Source: Dysidea avara
Taxonomy: Eukaryota; Porifera; Demospongiae; Dictyoceratida; Dysideidae
DNA: 64,000 bases
Direction of reading: 5' to 3'
Assembly (NCBI RefSeq): GCF_963678975.1
Contig: NC_089275.1
Span: forward strand, 36,742,819-36,806,818
Both the position numbers and the translations under genes were made by a program. The stretch's first letter is position 1. The number at the start of each line of letters is the position of its first letter. Below, in pieces: positions 58,754 to 64,000 of this stretch. The notes beneath the pieces are model-generated. The model was not told where the DNA came from. It ran no database searches and saw only the letters and a program-made list of their open reading frames with translations.

Positions 58754-61345
58754 TTGCTGGGCTATGTCAAAGTTGTAGTGAGCTGTTAGGCTTCTTGACT
58801 TAGGAAGAGATTGCATGATGACAGGTGTTGGTCTGTATTCTTCTCCATCCATGAATAATGCCTTTATTTTGGTTCTGCTGTCCTTGCATTGTTTCTTGTA
58901 ATAGTCACACTCCTCCTTAACTATCTTGAGATGTCTTTCAGCAGTTTTGATGGCCTACACATAAAAATTTAACTTGACCTGTTATAAGTACAGTAGTTAT
59001 CATTCTCAAATAAAAATATTGCACTTCCATGCTTAGGTCGTGTATTATGAAACATAATAGTACATTATGTGGAGCATGGGGACCTACCTTTAGAAACCAA
59101 TAGTAAAAGAGTAGCCATTGTACAGTACCTACTACATTAAAATTGTATAGAAACTCTAGGCATAAGCACTACCAGATTTTCTGCTGATATACACAATAGC
59201 CACACATAATATTCTAGCACACCCACTCTTTTCCCGTGCTGCAAGAGGTATGATACACTTCCAATAGACAAGTTGTGATATCACCCTATAGGAATGTGAG
59301 GTGTTGATAACGTTGTAAAAATTTTGATCAGTTTTCATTCTTCTGCACTTTTCCAGTCAATACCTCAGTCCCATTGTGTTATACGTCTCGCCATACATGT
59401 TTGCTTCACACACTATGACAGTACATCTCTATGTCTAATGGCCATGCAATTTTACAAACAATTAGAGTGTATTTATACTTGTATTGTACTCGTAAGCTAT
59501 GATCTACATGTCAATTGAAAAAGTCCAACATCATTTAAATCCCCCCCCTTCCTCCTGCCCATACTTTTGAAAGACCTGTTTTTCCTCCCCTGAAATTATT
59601 TTCTAGAAACATTCCTGCCAATAGTTGTTTTGATAATTGATGGCTAATTGATTTATAAATTAATTGAAGCCCTAGTCAATACCAATGTATTGGAACAGAT
59701 TGGTATCGGCAATACAAAGCTGTCGATACCACCAGAGGACACTCATCTCATGTACTGTATCTTCAACCATCCCTGACTACGTTTCCAGTAGGGAATGAGT
59801 TGGCTGGGCTAACAAAGTAGCAAATAATTATGTGTTTAACCTACTACATTGGCTTCATGTGTATTCTAATAAATTAGAACTCATGAATTCTTTGTAAAAA
59901 TGCCAGTGCAGCTATTCCTCAGAAAGAAGCAAGTTTATGGAGTTTGTAGTAACATACAATGTGTAAAGGCAAAGCACAGATGTTAATTTGTAGGAGTCTG
60001 ACTTTTAAATGGTGATAAAGCTTGTCTAGGCTCAGTGTTTATTCGAGGATTAGTTTGTTTTGGGGTTGACTCAATCTGGAGTTATCCTCCCTTTCTGTGT
60101 AAAGATGAGATCTTAATTCAAGTGATCACAAAGTTAAGTTCACAGCCAGTATAATTTTTTGAGATCAAGTTGAGCAACTTGCTGGCAATCATGTCATTGT
60201 ATTAAGTACTGATTGCTTCCTGTTAGGGGGTTATCCTGCCTAACAACCCTAGATTAAATGCTGTCTAGGCTTCAGTGCTTAATATTAGTGTCGGTGTTGG
60301 CAAATTATTTGCTAAAAATATTAATATCGGAAGTATCGGTAAAGGTGGTATTGGTACATCTCTAATTTTAATAAACAAGAAAGTTAGTAAAAGTCTCGTA
60401 TGGCTTCTTAAACTGAACAAACAATTTTGTTCTCAAACTAGGACTGCCACAAACCAAATTAGGAATGCAAACAATGTCCTTCAATCATGTGCAAGGGACT
60501 GACCTATACATGTTTGTGGTTAGTTGCCATTTAAGAATGCATATCATACTTATGCTAATCTACAGTGATGAACAAACTAGGTACATTAATCTTTGGAATT
60601 GAGTTACATGAAGGCCAGCATGCATTGCAGTGCTCTGATCGATATCACTTTCTGCCCCCATAGCAAGTGTATACTAACAGACTACCTGTGATTTTTCACC
60701 TTCACATCGATTCATTGATCTTGTAATCATTGCACTATTTTGGTGACAGGTCCAGCACAGGTCAGACATTGGCTTCCCTATGATGATATGAGGCAGACAT
60801 GTCTTCCAGTATCTGCAACATGTTGATAGACCAACTGATAACATGCCACTGACTATACACAATTCATCATAAAGGGTGTTCTGGAGTTAGAAAATTAAAA
60901 ATAAAGTAAGTCATCAACTCTACAGTGTTACCTTTTTGCTTATGCTTGATGACAATATCTTAATATCATCCCGCTTGTATCCAGGAATCCGTGCAGGAAG
61001 AAGGATGCCATTTTCTTCAGGGTAATCGCTGATAAAACGGACTATATGCTGGAAGACCACATATGGAGTGACATTGGGTGGTAACTTCCCAGTACATGAA
61101 TGCTCAAGCCATCAAATATCGGTGATGTAGTGATTTTTAATGCCAGCAGTCTCTCCTTGCTGATCCCGTGAAGGAATCTAAGGTTTGCTGGCACACTTTA
61201 CGGCCATTATGCATGTATGTTGTGTGTGCCCTTTGTCTTTCTTCAACTGTGTGTCCACCATCTGTGATGTGCTCTCTGTTGTTGGTCAATGTCATCATAG
61301 CTCCAGTAAGTGCCATGTCAAGGTCCTTGTGACTCAAAAGATCAG
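58754..61345 (-). pseudogene. Multi-exon relic of multicopy sponge/cnidarian family
   Basis: Minus-strand exons with clean phase-0 junctions: one ending at 60,932 (PPNVTPYVVFQHIVRFISDY through SSSISKK|GTAACA), then 60,686-60,880 (STCCRYWKTCLPHIIIGKPM, SDLCWTCHQNSAMI) and 58,754-58,954 (AIKTAERHLKIVKEECDYY to HYNFDIAQQ). The upstream exon (about 61,080-61,345) has a YMHNGRKVCQQT block, then LRFLHGISKERLLALK and NHYITD in different frames with a stop. At least two indels are therefore present. The expected C-terminal catalytic-like part is missing downstream. I recognise this as an abundant, possibly transposon-derived, unnamed family from memory. Confidence 0.6.
59000..60660. other. Intron of the relic, no other gene
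   Basis: Large interval between two pseudogene exons. Contains GGTATCGGCAATAC and GGTATTGGTAC fragments near 59,700 and 60,350 that may be ends of one insertion. Nothing else recognised. Confidence 0.4.
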
Positions 61346-61780
61346 CTTGGGCACGATGTGATATATAATAGTGCAGAGTAAAGAAGTTGCTAGAAGTGGG
61401 ACTCTCAATAGTGTAAGGCCAAGCCAGTAGGTATAGCCCTGGAGAACTCCAGAACTGTGAGTAATAGTGTGGTGTGATTTTAAAAATTCTGCCACAAAAA
61501 GGGAGATTGGTCCAAACCGTAAGAACCCCCCTGGCCATGCCCTTGATGATGTGATCATTTTTTAAAGCAAGTCTTATTTATATTTGTAGTTGTTACTTTG
61601 TTGAAAACTTTAACCTTGTTGCTTATACCAGGAACAGGGCGTGACGCTAGTAGTTCTTAAACACTTTTAACTTCTAAACCCCGATAGGGAAGTCACTCTA
61701 TATTCACTACTGCTCAGTGGTTTGTTGAATCATAATGATGCTGGTTTTTAGAGGAAGCCACAATGAGTTAAAGACCTTAT

Positions 61781-62102
61781 TGCACCTATCAATATTACGC
61801 CCCACTACCCCCTTCCCGGGTGTACATGGAGGATTAATGGGGATTTGATCCAATTTGAACTTAAAATTAGTGGGGGATTTGATCGAATTTGAACTTAAAA
61901 TTTGCCCCACTAGTGGGATATTTAACTGTTCAAAAATGTCAGGTTGTTGCTTCCTTCAAGAATAACCGGTTTTAAAAATACTTATGTGGGGATTTGACCA
62001 CCTGTCGTGTCCGGGGATTTGATATTCGGAAAAGTCAAATCCCCACCCCTCCCCCACTATTTCCCGGGAAGGAGGAGGTGGAGGATAATATTGAAAAGTG
62101 CA
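61781..62102. mobile_element. MITE, TGCACCTATCAATATTACGC family copy 2
   Basis: The left end is TGCACCTATCAATATTACGC and the right end is ATAATATTGAAAAGTGCA. GGGGATTTGATC repeats and two CCCGGG sites flank the centre. Relative of 33,924-34,344. Confidence 0.65.
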
Positions 62103-62359
62103 TAAACATTAACTGCTATGTTAATTATGAACACCTTATAATATTATGTGTTCAAAATCACAATTTTATACATTTGAACTATGCATGAAATTCAAAACTT
62201 GCATGTGTGTGAGATTGCACCTCAAACCATGTTGTTCATGCCAGAGGTATGACAGTTGAGTCTAACTAAAACTACATACGAATTTTTTTTAATAATGGAT
62301 TTTAAAAAAGTAAACAAAATAGATAAATTAAAAGATGGCATTTTAATAAGGTAAATTGG

Positions 62360-62612
62360 GATCGCTGAAAAAAGTAACAAAACAAGAAGGGATCGCTGAA
62401 AAAAGTAACAAAACATTAAGGGATCACTGGGGTTACAAAGTAAGCCACAAATCCATAGTTTGACTTGGCAGAACAGAAAAATATTAAACAAAATGTTTTA
62501 CTTATTGTGTTATGAGTTAATAGCCATATAGCTACCAAGGTAGAGTAAAGTCAAAAGAGGATCACTTTTTTCAGTGATCCCTTCTTGTTTTGTTGCTTTT
62601 TCAAGCAATCCC
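62360..62612. repeat. GGGATCGCTGAAAAAAGTAA repeat with inverse copy
   Basis: Three direct copies of GGGATC(G/A)CTG(A)AAAAAG-like sequence at 62,360-62,430 pair with GATCACTTTTTTCAGTGATC and its followers at 62,560-62,612. Related to the TIR of the element at 21,252. Confidence 0.6.
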
Positions 62613-62615
62613 TAT

Positions 62616-63513
62616 CAGTGGCATAGCCAGGAAAAATTTTTACCGATGCAAAGTTTATACGTTGACCAAATTGAGGGTCTGCTTCTGACTCAACTGATTC
62701 ACAAATACTTTTCAAGTATGGGTGGTACAGCATTTGCAGGTTGACTATCTGGTTGGATGGAGGAAACTGTTTCAGAAGACTCTGAACGTTTTCTACATGT
62801 CATAAGTAATGCTCCAGCATAGTTAATGCTATAGTATACCATGCTTCAATCATAAGAGTAGTTTAATTACATGCAACACAACTTACTCCGGAGATATTTT
62901 GAACAGTCAGGCCATCCATGAACTGTAATGGAGGTCATAGTCATGCACACTACTTTTTATTGATCTGATGTGATGTTTAAGTCAGAGATAATTCTTGTGA
63001 TGTTCAACTGCATGTGCTAGGGAGTCTGGGGGAATGCTCCCCCTCAAGGAAATTTTACTTTGAAATGGAATGTGGAGCAAGCTTTTTTTAATTTTATTGT
63101 GACAGCTAATGCATAATCAATTAGCTCAATGTAATGCCGTGCAGTTAAAAAGTAATGTAAAGACAATTGATATAAATGTAAATAATCAAGCAGTGTAATG
63201 GGAATAGTGGCTATAATCTGTATTGAATGCTCTATTAGAGTATATTACTATGACTGCTCTATTAGAGTATCACGATCTTTTACTAATTCAAACCACACAA
63301 AATAGAATCTATGGCTGTAGAACTTATCAGGGCTGGAGCCTATGGTACCTTGATGGTGCTGGACCACTTTTCAGCTACTGGGGTACAGCAATGCTGTCTA
63401 GTAACGTTTGAGTAGAAAATCCGGAGTGCCAAAACTCAGGCCTGCTCAGCCTGCTGTTAAGCATTTTTACCAAGGCAGCTACTTTGGTTGCCTCAATGGT
63501 AGCTACGCCACTG
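62616..63513. mobile_element. hAT-like non-autonomous element, about 900 bp
   Basis: The left end CAGTGGCATAGCCAGG and the right end GTAGCTACGCCACTG are inverted. CCTAT directly flanks both ends. Contains two CTCTATTAGAGTAT motifs near 63,228 and 63,258. It is the largest member of this family here and encodes no recognisable transposase. Confidence 0.65.
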
Positions 63514-63519
63514 CCTATT

Positions 63520-64000
63520 TACCTTTTTAAAATACCATTTTTTAATTTATCTAGTATAATGTGTATGTCAACTCCCTCTTTGTACATGCACAAGCACACA
63601 CAAATATTCACGCATACAGCTTCTACACACACACACACTGTATACACCCAACACAAAGTGTTACAGCTAGCAGCATCGTTTGCTCATCTTCAGGAAGGAT
63701 TGTCCTTGACCTGTTGAGAATACATTGCCATTAACTAAGGGATTAAGAGAAATTGTAAGTCTTTTGAAGACACTTTAAGGAACACGTTCGTGCTGCAATA
63801 TCCTATGCATGCTTATGCACACGACCATTACACATGCATGCAAACATGTGTCCTTGAAAGTAAGTAATGTTCAGCCGTGCACATATTAACTATGCAATGG
63901 AAACACTTTCTTACATAAATCATATACACTAGCCTTTAGCTGAATGTCATGAACCATGATAGTGGGTTCATAATAGGTATCGTGGAAATTTTCAAAGATA
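63520..64000. other. Right edge, no gene recognised
   Basis: ACACACAC-rich stretch near 63,595-63,650 and AT-rich DNA. Nothing with coding support. Confidence 0.5.

Overview
The window looks like AT-rich animal nuclear DNA, most likely from a demosponge. Genes are split by GT-AG introns and core promoters are TATA-type. It contains membrane-anchored Gly-X-Y collagens, a secreted fibrinogen-fold-like gene, tRNA-derived SINE debris, and very many short palindromic non-autonomous DNA transposons. Several repeats remind me of haplosclerid sponge genomes such as Amphimedon; that is recollection and was not checked. No prokaryotic-style operons, rRNA genes, true tRNA genes or CRISPR arrays were seen.

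Layout. 1-1,743: a 30-31 bp minisatellite with higher-order structure, joined to a hairpin element. 1.9-5.9 kb: palindromic elements and a collagen exon relic. 6.4-10.9 kb: collagen gene A, three exons, about 540 aa. 11-15 kb: a SINE, palindromes and a LINE reverse-transcriptase relic. 18.4-20.35 kb: collagen gene B, three exons with a TATA box. 21.6-24.4 kb: an inverted copy of the hairpin-plus-minisatellite composite. 25.85-28.75 and 30.6-33.6 kb: a roughly 3 kb segmental duplication carrying a secreted fibrinogen/intelectin-like gene; the second copy is intact and the first is broken in three places. 35.5-36.7 kb: a diverged tandem duplication. 36.9-40.4 kb: a 76-bp satellite present in both orientations. 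41.3-45.15 kb: a six-exon integrase-core pseudogene on the minus strand. About 45.24-54.06 kb: a probable large DNA transposon with a multi-exon transposase-like gene, a peptidase-like ORF, terminal minisatellites and a nested palindromic element. 55-64 kb: inverted repeats, a second SINE, a multi-exon relic of a multicopy gene family, and more MITEs.

The genes supported as functional are collagen A, probably collagen B, and the fibrinogen-like gene at 31.4-32.5 kb. All three encode secreted or surface-anchored extracellular proteins. Most of the rest is mobile-element material. Its most useful property is that occupied and empty insertion sites occur side by side, so several element boundaries and target duplications can be read directly. 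The strongest candidate for an undescribed system is the 45-54 kb transposon. The collagen pair, with an unusual N-terminally anchored architecture, comes next. All family assignments come from reading translations by eye, without database searches.
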